DNA of 64,000 bases. It comes from Sulfobacillus acidophilus DSM 10332 (GTDB lineage Bacteria > Bacillota > Sulfobacillia > Sulfobacillales > Sulfobacillaceae). Where the stretch lies: positions 310,001 through 374,000 of the forward strand of contig CP003179.1 of NCBI GenBank assembly GCA_000237975.1, read 5' to 3'. The position numbers were made by a program, and so were the translations under genes. A model generated the notes under the pieces. It was not told the DNA's origin, made no database searches, and saw only the letters and a program-made list of their open reading frames with translations. Below, one piece after another: positions 56,004 to 63,576 of the stretch (its first letter is position 1; each line of letters starts with the position of its first letter).

Positions 56004-56570
56004 ATGCGGGAACAAGTGGAGCGGTTGCTCATTTATTTAGGGCGCACCACCATGCATTTGTCGTGGCTGCAGCTCATCATCGGATATTTACTGTCGGATC
56101 CGGGGCGGGTACGGTTTGTCCCATCGCTCGACGGGACACCGGAATTGGCGATGATGATTTCCGCCCATCGGCGGATTGAAGTACCGGGACCTCCGTGGCA
56201 AGGGTATGTTCGAGGGGTGCCGGTGCCGGATCCGTTAACCTGGATTCAAGTGGCGAAGAGCATGACGGTTCCCATCGACGTGCGGCTATCCAGCGATGAT
56301 CCGATTTTGTTGCAGATGCTGACGCCGTTGGTGGCGCCGGTGGCCCGGCAGCACGAACGGTTGGAAGTGGAAGAACGGATGCAAAGTTTGCGGACGGAAT
56401 TGGATCGCGCGCTCGATCTCTATAATGAGGTACGCCATATTATGGAGGTCGACCACGAACGTCATCAAGAGCTGGAAAAGTTTTTGGGGTTAGCTGAGGC
56501 GGAGATGCAAAAAATGGGGCAGGAGTTGAAGCGGCTGAAGTCGCGCATGGATGAGGAAACATCCGGATAA
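56004..56570 (+). CDS. Coiled-coil protein of unknown function preceding the encapsulin operon
   Basis: 188 residues, not recognised with confidence. Residues 1-110 are globular, beginning VERLLIYLGRTTMHLSWLQLIIGYLLSD, which has a faint likeness to the UPF0302/YpiB N-terminal domain. Residues about 112-185 are a long charged helix with heptads (LRTELDRALDLYNEVRHIMEVDHERHQELEKFLGLAEAEMQ). The ATG follows AAGGCGGTGACG. It ends 57 bases before the encapsulin cargo gene, on the same strand and with no terminator between, so it could be co-transcribed. A role with the nanocompartment is only inferred from this position. Confidence 0.6.
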   Translation: MREQVERLLIYLGRTTMHLSWLQLIIGYLLSDPGRVRFVPSLDGTPELAMMISAHRRIEVPGPPWQGYVRGVPVPDPLTWIQVAKSMTVPIDVRLSSDDPILLQMLTPLVAPVARQHERLEVEERMQSLRTELDRALDLYNEVRHIMEVDHERHQELEKFLGLAEAEMQKMGQELKRLKSRMDEETSG

Positions 56571-56627
56571 AAGCCGGCGGCGGGGCCATACTAGGGATAT
56601 TCCGGTATAAGGGGGATATTCCGGGTC

Positions 56628-57446
56628 GTGGTCGAAAACACCGTTGTCGCACTGCTCAATGAGGATTTCAGAGGCGAGCACGCCGCGATTGTCCACTATC
56701 TGACCCACGCGTGGACGGTGGCGGCGCTTTATGGTCCCGCCATCGAGGCAATAGCCCGCGATGAAATGCGCCATATGAAATGGCTAGGACACAGTATCGT
56801 CGCCCTCGGGGGCGTCCCCGATTTGACCGTTCCCGAATTGCCGGCCGCCGTACCGTTGGAAGACGCCTTACGGGCCGACATTGAGGCGGAACAAGAAGCC
56901 ATTCGCCAATATGAGGACCACCGGGCGCGTATTGCCGATGCCGGGGTCAAATCCCTACTGACCCGCATTATGGTCGACGAGCAAGACCATCTGCGGCAAT
57001 TTGAGGCGTTTTATGCGGTATCGGCTCCCTCGGCGGGGGAGGACCCGACTGAGTCCCCGAGGTCCGAAGCCGTCCAGCGGTTGGAGCAGCTGGTGGCCAT
57101 CGAATATCGGGAGATTCTTCGATATCTTTTTCAGTCGTTTATCACCAGTCACGCCGCCATTGTGGGGTTAACGGCCGAAGACCATGCCGTTGAAGAAATG
57201 CGCCACCTCGATTGGGTAGCCTCCGCGTTAGTCCAAACGGGCGGGACGATTGATTGGTCGCGTCCTGTCACGGATCGGGAGTCCGCGGTCTACGAATCAC
57301 TTCGGGCCCGGTTGGACGGGGATCCGACCTGGGCAGCGGTTTTCCGTCGCATTCACGAGCGGGAACGCCTTCAAACCGAGGCGGCCGATGTTCCCCAGTG
57401 GACCGTCGGCTCTCTGCGAGGGGAGGATACGCGATGGACATCTTAG
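56628..57446 (+). CDS. Encapsulin cargo: ferritin-like protein with one and a half ferritin domains
   Basis: 272 residues. Helices 1-4 (about 12-130) give a complete ferritin-like di-iron site: Glu17, Glu46 with His49 (DEMRH), Glu88, and Glu118 with His121 (DEQDH). Residues about 148-206 repeat the first helix pair: a Glu at 159, then EEMRH (Glu190, His193), with EMRHLDWV and TGG echoing EMRHMKWL and GG. Near the C-terminus TVGSLRG (259-265) matches the targeting motif that docks cargo into encapsulin shells. The likely role is iron oxidation or storage inside the shell. The GTG start follows AAGGGGGAT. It overlaps the shell gene by 13 bases. Confidence 0.88.
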   Translation: MVENTVVALLNEDFRGEHAAIVHYLTHAWTVAALYGPAIEAIARDEMRHMKWLGHSIVALGGVPDLTVPELPAAVPLEDALRADIEAEQEAIRQYEDHRARIADAGVKSLLTRIMVDEQDHLRQFEAFYAVSAPSAGEDPTESPRSEAVQRLEQLVAIEYREILRYLFQSFITSHAAIVGLTAEDHAVEEMRHLDWVASALVQTGGTIDWSRPVTDRESAVYESLRARLDGDPTWAAVFRRIHERERLQTEAADVPQWTVGSLRGEDTRWTS

Positions 57447-58279
57447 GACGTGCCGAGTCTCCCTTGACGGAGGAGGAATGGCTCGCGCTGACCGCCGGGG
57501 TCCAGGCGGTGGCTAAACGCCATCTGGTCGGGCGTCGATTTCTTCCGCTCTTCGGGCCGCTCGGCGCGGGGGTACAGATTGTGCAAACCGACCGCATGCC
57601 GGGATGGGATTTGGCTCAAGTGTCGATGGTCGGACAAACGGCCGATGTGGCCCCGATCGAGCGAATCTATCAACCGGTGCCGCTTCTGTTTCATGATTTC
57701 GTGATCGATTGGCGGGATCTCGAACAAGTCCGTCATCAGGGCGGCCTATGGGATTGGACACGGGCCGAAGCGGCAGCCAGTTATGTCGCGATAGCGGAGG
57801 ACCGGTTAATTCTGGAGGGGCAACGGGAGCAACAATTGGACGGGCTTTTGACCGTCAGGGGTCGCCATGTACTGGAGGCCGAAGGGTGGGACGCACCGGG
57901 CGACGGGTTTCATAATGTGGCGCGGGCGATTCAGCACGCCACCGGCGCGGGCTTTCCGGGGCCCTATGCGGTATTGGTCGGGGTGTCAACGTATGCCCAG
58001 TGGCATCGGCTATGGGGCCGGACGGACGTATTGGAAGTCACGCAAATCGAGCATTTAGCCGGCGCGGGGGTCTATCGTTCGCCGTTAATGCCGGAAGATG
58101 TGATTTTGCTGATGGCGACCGGTTCGGAAAATTTGGATCTGGCCGTAGGATTGGACTGGAACGTCGCGTTTATGGAAGCCACCCGGATGAATTATATTTT
58201 TCGGGTGCTGGAAACGGTCAGTCTGCGCATTAAACGGCCCGGGGCGATTGTCGAAATTCGGCGTACGCTGCCGGAGTAA
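57434..58279 (+). CDS. Encapsulin shell protein (family 1, linocin/HK97 fold)
   Basis: 281 residues, within the normal range of about 265-285. It begins MDILGRAESPLTEEEWLALTAGVQAVAKRHLVGRRFLPLFGPLGAGVQIV, the diagnostic N-terminal arm. It continues with the DWRDLEQVRHQG segment, ARAIQHATGAGFPGPYAVLVG and the DVILLMATGSENLDLAVGLDWNVAF region. Such proteins assemble into 60- or 180-subunit cages that enclose a cargo enzyme. The ATG lies within the last codons of the cargo gene, with GGGGAGGATAC as ribosome-binding site. A longer in-frame reading from 57254 is only the other frame of the cargo gene. Confidence 0.93.
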   Translation: MDILGRAESPLTEEEWLALTAGVQAVAKRHLVGRRFLPLFGPLGAGVQIVQTDRMPGWDLAQVSMVGQTADVAPIERIYQPVPLLFHDFVIDWRDLEQVRHQGGLWDWTRAEAAASYVAIAEDRLILEGQREQQLDGLLTVRGRHVLEAEGWDAPGDGFHNVARAIQHATGAGFPGPYAVLVGVSTYAQWHRLWGRTDVLEVTQIEHLAGAGVYRSPLMPEDVILLMATGSENLDLAVGLDWNVAFMEATRMNYIFRVLETVSLRIKRPGAIVEIRRTLPE

Positions 58280-58391
58280 AGGTAAACGTCCGGAACGGAT
58301 CGGTCTTTCGAGGGCGGGGGAGATTGGTTATGCTGAAAATGCACAGTCCATTCCCGGGGAGGCGATCCGAACGGACGAGACGAATGACTTT

Positions 58392-58931
58392 GTGCAATGG
58401 CGGCATGCCCCACCTGAACAATGGCGTTATTGTCCCTTGTGCGCTCACCGATTGGAAAACCGTGAATGGGACGGGAAGTTCCGGCGGTATTGTACCCAAT
58501 GCGGGTTTGTCTATTGGGAACGTCCGTTGCCGGCCGTCGCCACCATCATTTTAGACCAGACTCGGCAACGGCTGGTATTGGTCCGTCGGCGCTATCCGCC
58601 CCAAGTCGGGAGCTGGACGTTTCCCGGGGGCGGGGTTGAGTTTGGCGAATCCATTATCGAAACCGCCATAAGGGAGGCCCAAGAAGAAACCGGGCTCACG
58701 ATCGGATTGGAGAGCCAGCTGGGGACCTGGTCCACTCCGACGCATGAAACCCTCATTACGTTCTATATTGCGCATGTCGTGGGGGGCGTCCTGCAGGCGG
58801 GAAGTGATGCGGAGGATGCGCAATGGTTTCCCTGGGATCACATCCCCCCCATCGGGTTTAGCGTTCATCAAACCGCCTATCGGTTATTTGTCGCTTTACG
58901 CGAACAAATTGCTCCCTCGCCCGGTCCTTAA
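58392..58931 (+). CDS. NUDIX hydrolase with N-terminal zinc ribbon
   Basis: About 179 residues from the GTG at 58392. The frame is open up to a TTG at 58248, inside the encapsulin gene, and the true start is uncertain because no strong ribosome-binding site precedes either. The zinc ribbon has CPLC and CTQCG. The Nudix box is GGGVEFGESIIETAIREAQEETGL, with all key Glu residues of the REx2EE core. Members cleave nucleoside diphosphates linked to another group, for example NADH or ADP-ribose. It could be co-transcribed with the encapsulin genes. The stop interlocks with the convergent DUF948 gene (TTAA). Confidence 0.82.
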   Translation: MQWRHAPPEQWRYCPLCAHRLENREWDGKFRRYCTQCGFVYWERPLPAVATIILDQTRQRLVLVRRRYPPQVGSWTFPGGGVEFGESIIETAIREAQEETGLTIGLESQLGTWSTPTHETLITFYIAHVVGGVLQAGSDAEDAQWFPWDHIPPIGFSVHQTAYRLFVALREQIAPSPGP

Positions 58932-59335
58932 GAGGGGATAGACGACGTCGGCGGGCGACGGGGGGGTTTTTGACGTCGGTTTTGCCAAAAACGCCAGCCC
59001 CAAAGGAGTCCGGTTAGCCACCAGGGGGTTTGGGGGGCCAATCGGGCAGGTGGATTTTTTTGTCGGCGCGAGGCCGACCACGACCACAACACGCCGACGA
59101 TTCCACCCACCCGGCGTGCCACCTGGTGAACGTCTTTGACGGTTTGGGAGACCGTACGGCTTGTCTCCCGCAGTTGTTGCAGGACGTCGTGCACCTCGTT
59201 CAATTGCTGGGCTAACCGTTGTTGAAACGTCATCAGTTGGATCACTAGGCGAATGACCACGATGATGGCGACGATACCCATAAGGGCGAGGATGGCCGAC
59301 GAAATCGCGATAACGGGAAGGGCCCAGGAGTTCAC
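58928..59335 (-). CDS. DUF948-family membrane protein
   Basis: 135 residues. One N-terminal membrane helix (about 5-30, IAISSAILALMGIVAIIVVIRLVI) is followed by a coiled coil: LAQQLNEVHDVLQQLRETSRTVSQTVKDVHQVARRVGG. The order matches DUF948 (general stress, YtxG-like) proteins. The end is rich in Trp, Arg and Pro (RRQKPPRRPPTSSIPS). The GTG start follows AAAGGAGAAATCCG. It lies downstream of the YtxH-like gene on the same strand, a pairing common in Firmicutes stress operons. Confidence 0.8.
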   Translation of the reverse strand: MNSWALPVIAISSAILALMGIVAIIVVIRLVIQLMTFQQRLAQQLNEVHDVLQQLRETSRTVSQTVKDVHQVARRVGGIVGVLWSWSASRRQKNPPARLAPQTPWWLTGLLWGWRFWQNRRQKPPRRPPTSSIPS

Positions 59336-59360
59336 CGGATTTCTCCTTTAACTTGTTGCG

Positions 59361-59645
59361 TTAAACGGGTTGGGGGTCGTCGGCAGGCGCGTCGTCGATG
59401 AGGGTTTCTTCGCTGACCGGAATTTCGGTTATCCCCCGGCGCCAAAGTTCCTGCCCTTTTTTGGTTAAATTGTCGCGAATATCGCGCACACTTTCCGACA
59501 CTTGGTCGATCGTGCCCTGCGTTTTCTTCTTAATCACGTCGCGCGTATCGGTTCCTTTTGAGGGAGCCAGCAAAATTCCGGCGATAAATCCGGCAGCCGC
59601 TCCAATTAAAAGCCCGCTCACGCGATCCCATGTTTTATCGTTCAT
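59361..59645 (-). CDS. YtxH-domain small membrane protein
   Basis: 94 residues. The N-terminal VSGLLIGAAAGFIAGILLAPSKGTDTRD is the YtxH glycine-zipper membrane motif with the LLAP-x-x-G-x-x-x-R end. A helical tail (VSESVRDIRDNLTKKGQELWRRG) and an acidic C-terminus follow. The family is linked to general stress in Bacillus; its function is not known. The ATG at 59645 follows AAAGGAGGGCACC. A longer reading to 59696 lacks support. It is followed 25 bases later by the DUF948 gene. Confidence 0.85.
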   Translation of the reverse strand: MNDKTWDRVSGLLIGAAAGFIAGILLAPSKGTDTRDVIKKKTQGTIDQVSESVRDIRDNLTKKGQELWRRGITEIPVSEETLIDDAPADDPQPV

Positions 59646-59741
59646 CGAGGTGCCCTCCTTTTTAACCACTTGTCTATCGCATTTATTGTGACACAATGCA
59701 GGCGATCCGAAAAGGGCAGCCGGAAACCGCCCTCCGCATCT

Positions 59742-59770
59742 TTAGCACATCCCGGGAAACATGCTATACT
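59742..59770 (+). promoter_or_regulatory. Candidate promoter of the glycosyltransferase operon
   Basis: TTAGCA (59742-59747), a 17-base spacer, then TATACT (59765-59770). The start codon at 59843 lies about 66 bases past the expected transcription start. Confidence 0.55.
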
Positions 59771-59842
59771 AGCTTGGTTCTCCAAGCGCCGGTAGAATGG
59801 CATTGAGGCAGGTTGATCAATGCGGGATAGGGTTTGAAACGT

Positions 59843-60970
59843 ATGCGAATCGTGTTTGTGACTGAAACCTGGCATCCGTCGACGGACGGAGTGGTCACCC
59901 GAATTACGGCGACCTTGCGTGAGTTGAAACGGATGGGCCATGAGCTGTTGGTGGTGGCACCCCGTGGAGGCGCACCCGAATTTGAAGGCATCCCGGTACG
60001 GGATGTGCCCAATATCAGCGTGGGGTTCATTTACGGCGGCAAGCCTTGGGGATTACCGATGCCCCGGGTTGCCCATTATATCCGTCAATTCAATCCGGAC
60101 GTTGTGCATGTGGTCAATCCGTTTGTGATTGGCTGGGCGGGGGTGTTGGCCGCGGTGGCGCAACGCCGGCCACTGGTCGCGTCCTATCATACCAACATTG
60201 CCCAATATGCCGACTTTTACCATTTGGGCTTTACGAAACCCGCCATTTGGGCTCTATTACGTGCGTTGCACAATCGTGCCGATCTCAATTTGGCGACCTC
60301 GGAAGCTGTCCGGCAGGAATTAATTCAACAGCAAATTAAAAATGTCCGCGTATGGCAGCGAGGGGTTGACCTTTCGCTGTTTCATCCGTCCCGGCGTTCG
60401 GCCGCGATGCGCCAACGCCTAACCGGAGGGCAGGGTGACCGCCCGATTGCTCTTTACGTCGGCCGGCTGGCCCTCGAAAAGGGCTTGGAGCGCCTGCGCG
60501 TATTGTTTTCGGTCAATCCCGACCTGCACTTGGCCTTTGTGGGCGACGGGCCGGCCCGTCCCGACTTGGAACGGCTTTTTGCCGAGACGCCGACCACGTT
60601 TGTCGGGACGTTACACGGGGAACAACTGGCTGAGGCTTACGCGTCGGCCGACGTCTTTGTATTTCCCTCGACGACGGATACGTTGGGCTTGGTGTTATTG
60701 GAGGCGATGGCGTCCGGACTTCCCATTGTGGCTGCCGAAAGTCGCCCGACGCACGAATTGGTTGATCAAAGCGGCGCCGGCCTATTATTTGACCCGGATC
60801 ACCCGGAAACGATGGGGGATATTTTAAAGACGCTCATGGATAGTGCCACGCGCGAGGAGTTGTCCCGTCGGGCTCGGCAAGAAGCGGAGCGATGGGGTTG
60901 GCGGGTGCCGACCTTGCAATTGGTGGAGTGGTATTACGAAATTATGGGACTCCAGCGGGGGACCGCATGA
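59843..60970 (+). CDS. GT4-family glycosyltransferase
   Basis: 375 residues. A GT-B fold enzyme: N-terminal MRIVFVTETWHPSTDGVVTRI, then PDVVHVVNPFVIGWAG, SYHTNIAQYADFYHLG, and the C-terminal donor site with VWQRGVDLSLFHPSRR, ALYVGRLALEKGLERL and FVFPSTTDTLGLVLLEAMASGLPIVAAE (the EX7E motif). The pattern resembles mannosyl- and sulfoquinovosyl-type lipid glycosyltransferases; sugar and acceptor are unknown. The ATG at 59843 is preferred to a TTG at 59834. It overlaps the GtrA gene by 4 bases, so they probably act in one glycolipid or wall pathway. Confidence 0.88.
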   Translation: MRIVFVTETWHPSTDGVVTRITATLRELKRMGHELLVVAPRGGAPEFEGIPVRDVPNISVGFIYGGKPWGLPMPRVAHYIRQFNPDVVHVVNPFVIGWAGVLAAVAQRRPLVASYHTNIAQYADFYHLGFTKPAIWALLRALHNRADLNLATSEAVRQELIQQQIKNVRVWQRGVDLSLFHPSRRSAAMRQRLTGGQGDRPIALYVGRLALEKGLERLRVLFSVNPDLHLAFVGDGPARPDLERLFAETPTTFVGTLHGEQLAEAYASADVFVFPSTTDTLGLVLLEAMASGLPIVAAESRPTHELVDQSGAGLLFDPDHPETMGDILKTLMDSATREELSRRARQEAERWGWRVPTLQLVEWYYEIMGLQRGTA

Positions 60971-61392
60971 GACGGATATGGCAGTTTTTTCAGTTTGTGT
61001 TTGTCGGACTGGGAAACTCCATTATTGATTTAGGCGTCTTCAACGGACTTTATCTCTTATGGCCGACGCGGAACGTGAAACAATTGGTGTTTTACAATAC
61101 AATAGCCGTCGGGGCCGCCATTTTAAACAGCTATATTTGGAATAGCCGATGGACCTTTCGTCAAAAGCGTCGCACACGTGGTCCGGGAGCAACCCGCCAA
61201 CGCCTCTTGTTTTTGATGCAATCTTTGATCAATATCGTGGTGAATGATGTGATCTTAGGGTTGATCGCGCCCTGGATCGCGGCCACCCATGCCATCCCTC
61301 ACGTATTGGCCAACAACATCGCAAAACTGATGGCCATGTTTTTAGCCTCTCTTACCAGTTTCTTGATGATGAAGCTGGTCGTGTTTATCTAG
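60967..61392 (+). CDS. GtrA-like family membrane protein
   Basis: 141 residues with four membrane helices. It begins RRIWQFFQFVFVGLGNSIIDLGVFNGLYLL and shows NTIAVGAAILNSYIWNSRWTF, the diagnostic GtrA pattern (N-x-x-WTF). GtrA proteins are thought to carry lipid-linked sugars across the membrane for glycosylation. The start ATG overlaps the glycosyltransferase stop (ATGA). Reading further upstream, to 60892, is not supported. Confidence 0.88.
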   Translation: MRRIWQFFQFVFVGLGNSIIDLGVFNGLYLLWPTRNVKQLVFYNTIAVGAAILNSYIWNSRWTFRQKRRTRGPGATRQRLLFLMQSLINIVVNDVILGLIAPWIAATHAIPHVLANNIAKLMAMFLASLTSFLMMKLVVFI

Positions 61393-61448
61393 CCGGCAGG
61401 AAATTCTTGGGTATCCGGAGAATCATCCGGTTAAAGGGGGGATTCCTG

Positions 61449-61772
61449 ATGTCATCCGACGGGTTTTACGACTTTTGGATGGAATATCTTAACGGTCATC
61501 AGTTATTAGCGACGCGGCTCTGGCATTTTGCCGGAACGGCCATTGCCGTGATGACGGCGGTTTTAGCCATTATTGCGTGGAATCCGATCTATCTGGTGGG
61601 GGCGTTTCTCTTGGGGTATGGCAGCTCGTGGGTGGCTCATACCTTTCTCGAGCATAATCATCCGTTGTCCTGGAAACATCCCCTGTGGGCCCTATGGGCC
61701 GATATCACTTTGGTACGGTTAATGTTGGTGCGCGGATTGACGGAGGACGTGGGGAAATTCAAATGGCTTTAG
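61449..61772 (+). CDS. DUF962 (Mpo1-like) family membrane protein
   Basis: 107 residues with two or three membrane helices. FYDFWMEYLNGHQLLATRLWHFAGT and the later SSWVAHTFLEHNHPLSWKHPLWALWADI match the DUF962/Mpo1 pattern of conserved His and Asn residues. Yeast Mpo1 is an iron-dependent dioxygenase acting on 2-hydroxy fatty acids; whether the bacterial protein does the same is unknown. The ATG at 61449 follows AAAGGGGGGATTCCTG. It stands downstream of gtrA and may share its transcript. Confidence 0.78.
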   Translation: MSSDGFYDFWMEYLNGHQLLATRLWHFAGTAIAVMTAVLAIIAWNPIYLVGAFLLGYGSSWVAHTFLEHNHPLSWKHPLWALWADITLVRLMLVRGLTEDVGKFKWL

Positions 61773-61822
61773 ACGCATAGGGAAGCAGGCAACCCCGTAT
61801 AGATGAACGGGGATGATCGACC

Positions 61823-62323
61823 ATGCGTCGAAAAATCGGATGGCTCTTTTTAACGGGAGTGTTAGCCTGGGGATTGGCCGGATGCGGCAACGATCCACAG
61901 GTGATTGCCAATATGCCCGGTCCGGTGCAACAGGTACTCGATACCAGTACCTTATCCGGCAACAATATCGGGACCAATATGTTGGAGGTCACCGGAAACC
62001 AGTCGTTTGTGGGGACCGGGCGCATGCCGGGGTATTATAATTACGGACCGGCGGAAGACGCCGGCAGCAATACGTTCTACGTCAACTTTGAAGTGCCGGT
62101 CAATTTTCAGGGGATTGCCCGGCAATTGGGTTATCCGCCTCAACCGGTCGCTTCGACCAGTGTTCCTACCGAAGACTATATTACCTTGAATCCGTTACCC
62201 AATCAGGCGGGGGATCGTCTGTATTATGATCCGAACACGCGGATGGCCCCTTTTTCGTTTAAGCTACTCCCCAATGGGGCGGTCATTGATGAATCCTGGG
62301 ATGCGGTCAGTGTGAATAGCTGA
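61823..62323 (+). CDS. Lipoprotein of unknown function
   Basis: 166 residues. The signal peptide WLFLTGVLAWGLAGCG has a lipobox (LAGC, Cys21), so the protein should be lipid-anchored on the outer face of the membrane. The mature part is polar, rich in Asn, Gly, Pro and Tyr (GYYNYGPAEDAGSNTFYVNFEVPVNF, LYYDPNTRMAPFSFKL), and probably mostly beta-structured. No family is recognised. The ATG is preceded by GAACGGGGATGATCGACC. A perfect inverted repeat (TGGTTA at 62352, TAACCA at 62366) follows in the gap before the next gene. Confidence 0.7.
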   Translation: MRRKIGWLFLTGVLAWGLAGCGNDPQVIANMPGPVQQVLDTSTLSGNNIGTNMLEVTGNQSFVGTGRMPGYYNYGPAEDAGSNTFYVNFEVPVNFQGIARQLGYPPQPVASTSVPTEDYITLNPLPNQAGDRLYYDPNTRMAPFSFKLLPNGAVIDESWDAVSVNS

Positions 62324-62387
62324 TTGACGGCTTTCTTTTTCTTCCACTCCCTGGTTAAATGAAAATAACCACGGAAGGGGGAGAACC

Positions 62388-63575
62388 ATGACGCATCCCA
62401 CCAACTTGACCGGATTTAATACGCGAGCCATTCACGTGGGGCAGTCCCCCGACCCGACCACCGGAGCGACCATCCCTCCGATATATGTGTCCAGCACCTA
62501 TACCCAAGACGGATTGGGGCAACATCGCGGCTACGAATATGGGCGAGGGGATAATCCGACGCGTGAGGCGTTGGAAGCGGCACTGGCGTCTTTGGAAGAC
62601 GGTGACTTTGCCGTTACGTTTGCCTCCGGGATGGCGGCCGGCGACAGTATTTTGCGGATGTTGAAGCCGGGCGACGAAGTCGTGGCCGGTCTGGATCTCT
62701 ATGGCGGCGTCTACCGATTACTGGAGACCGTCTACCGTCCGCACCATCACACGCAGGTACGGTATATCGATTTGACGCGGATCGACGCGGTACCGGCCAG
62801 CTTAAGCGAAAAAACCCGGATTTTATGGGTGGAGACCCCGTCCAATCCTCTTTTACAGGTGGCCGATATCCAGGCGTTAGCGACCGTCGCTCATGAGTCG
62901 GGTGCGCTTCTGGTGGTGGATAACACGTTTGCTTCGCCCTACTTACAAAATCCGCTCCATTGGGGAGCGGATTTGGTTGTGCATTCGATGACCAAATATA
63001 TTGCGGGCCATTCCGATGCCATCGGCGGGGCGGTATTGGGACGGGATCCCTCCCTGGGCGAGCATTTGCGCTTTATCCGGAATGCGGCCGGAGCGACGTT
63101 GGGTCCGTTTGAAGCGTGGCTCATCCTGCGGGGACTCAAAACCTTAGGGGTGCGAATGGATCGGCATGTTGCCAATGCCGAACGTGTGGCCGACTTTTTG
63201 GCCCACCATCCGGCGGTCGCACGAGTCTATTACCCGGGACACTGGACGGAAGAGGCCGGTCGGATCGTGGCGCGCCAAATGCGTGCACCGGGTGGAATGG
63301 TGAGTTTTGAGGTCCACTCGGCTTTGGCACCGGATTTGGCCGCGATGGGGCGGCTTTTTACCCGGTTTCGGGTCTTCTCCTTGGCCGAAAGTCTGGGCGG
63401 GGTGGAATCGTTGGTGGGGCATCCGGCGACGATGACGCATGCGGCGTTGCCGGCTTTTGTGCGCTCCGAACGGGGGATTCGAGACCAGCTGATTCGCCTA
63501 TCGGTGGGGATTGAAGATTACGCCGATCTCGAGGCCGATCTCCGGTTGGCCCTCGATGCGCTGTTGGAGGCCTGA
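62388..63575 (+). CDS. Cystathionine gamma-synthase/lyase-type PLP enzyme
   Basis: 395 residues, Cys/Met metabolism PLP family. It has NTRAIHVGQSPDPTTGATIPPIYVSSTY, YEYGRGDNPTREALEAALASLE, ASGMAAGDSILRMLKPGDEVVAGLDLYGG, VDNTFASPYLQNPL and the PLP-binding lysine in SMTKYIAGHSDAIGGAV. SLGGVESLVGHPATMTHA closes it. Members either make cystathionine (MetB) or split it (MccB/MetC); the sequence alone does not settle which. GGAAGGGGGAGAACC precedes the ATG. With cysK in this window it implies transsulfuration. Confidence 0.9.
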   Translation: MTHPTNLTGFNTRAIHVGQSPDPTTGATIPPIYVSSTYTQDGLGQHRGYEYGRGDNPTREALEAALASLEDGDFAVTFASGMAAGDSILRMLKPGDEVVAGLDLYGGVYRLLETVYRPHHHTQVRYIDLTRIDAVPASLSEKTRILWVETPSNPLLQVADIQALATVAHESGALLVVDNTFASPYLQNPLHWGADLVVHSMTKYIAGHSDAIGGAVLGRDPSLGEHLRFIRNAAGATLGPFEAWLILRGLKTLGVRMDRHVANAERVADFLAHHPAVARVYYPGHWTEEAGRIVARQMRAPGGMVSFEVHSALAPDLAAMGRLFTRFRVFSLAESLGGVESLVGHPATMTHAALPAFVRSERGIRDQLIRLSVGIEDYADLEADLRLALDALLEA

Positions 63576-63576
63576 C

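Noticed and set aside
57254-57433. 60-codon upstream extension of the encapsulin frame
   Set aside because: It is the other frame of the cargo gene; the ATG at 57434 has a clear ribosome-binding site and the family N-terminus.
62352-62371. TGGTTA-N8-TAACCA as a terminator after the lipoprotein gene
   Set aside because: The stem is only six pairs and no T-run follows; it may be an operator, but there is no support for that.
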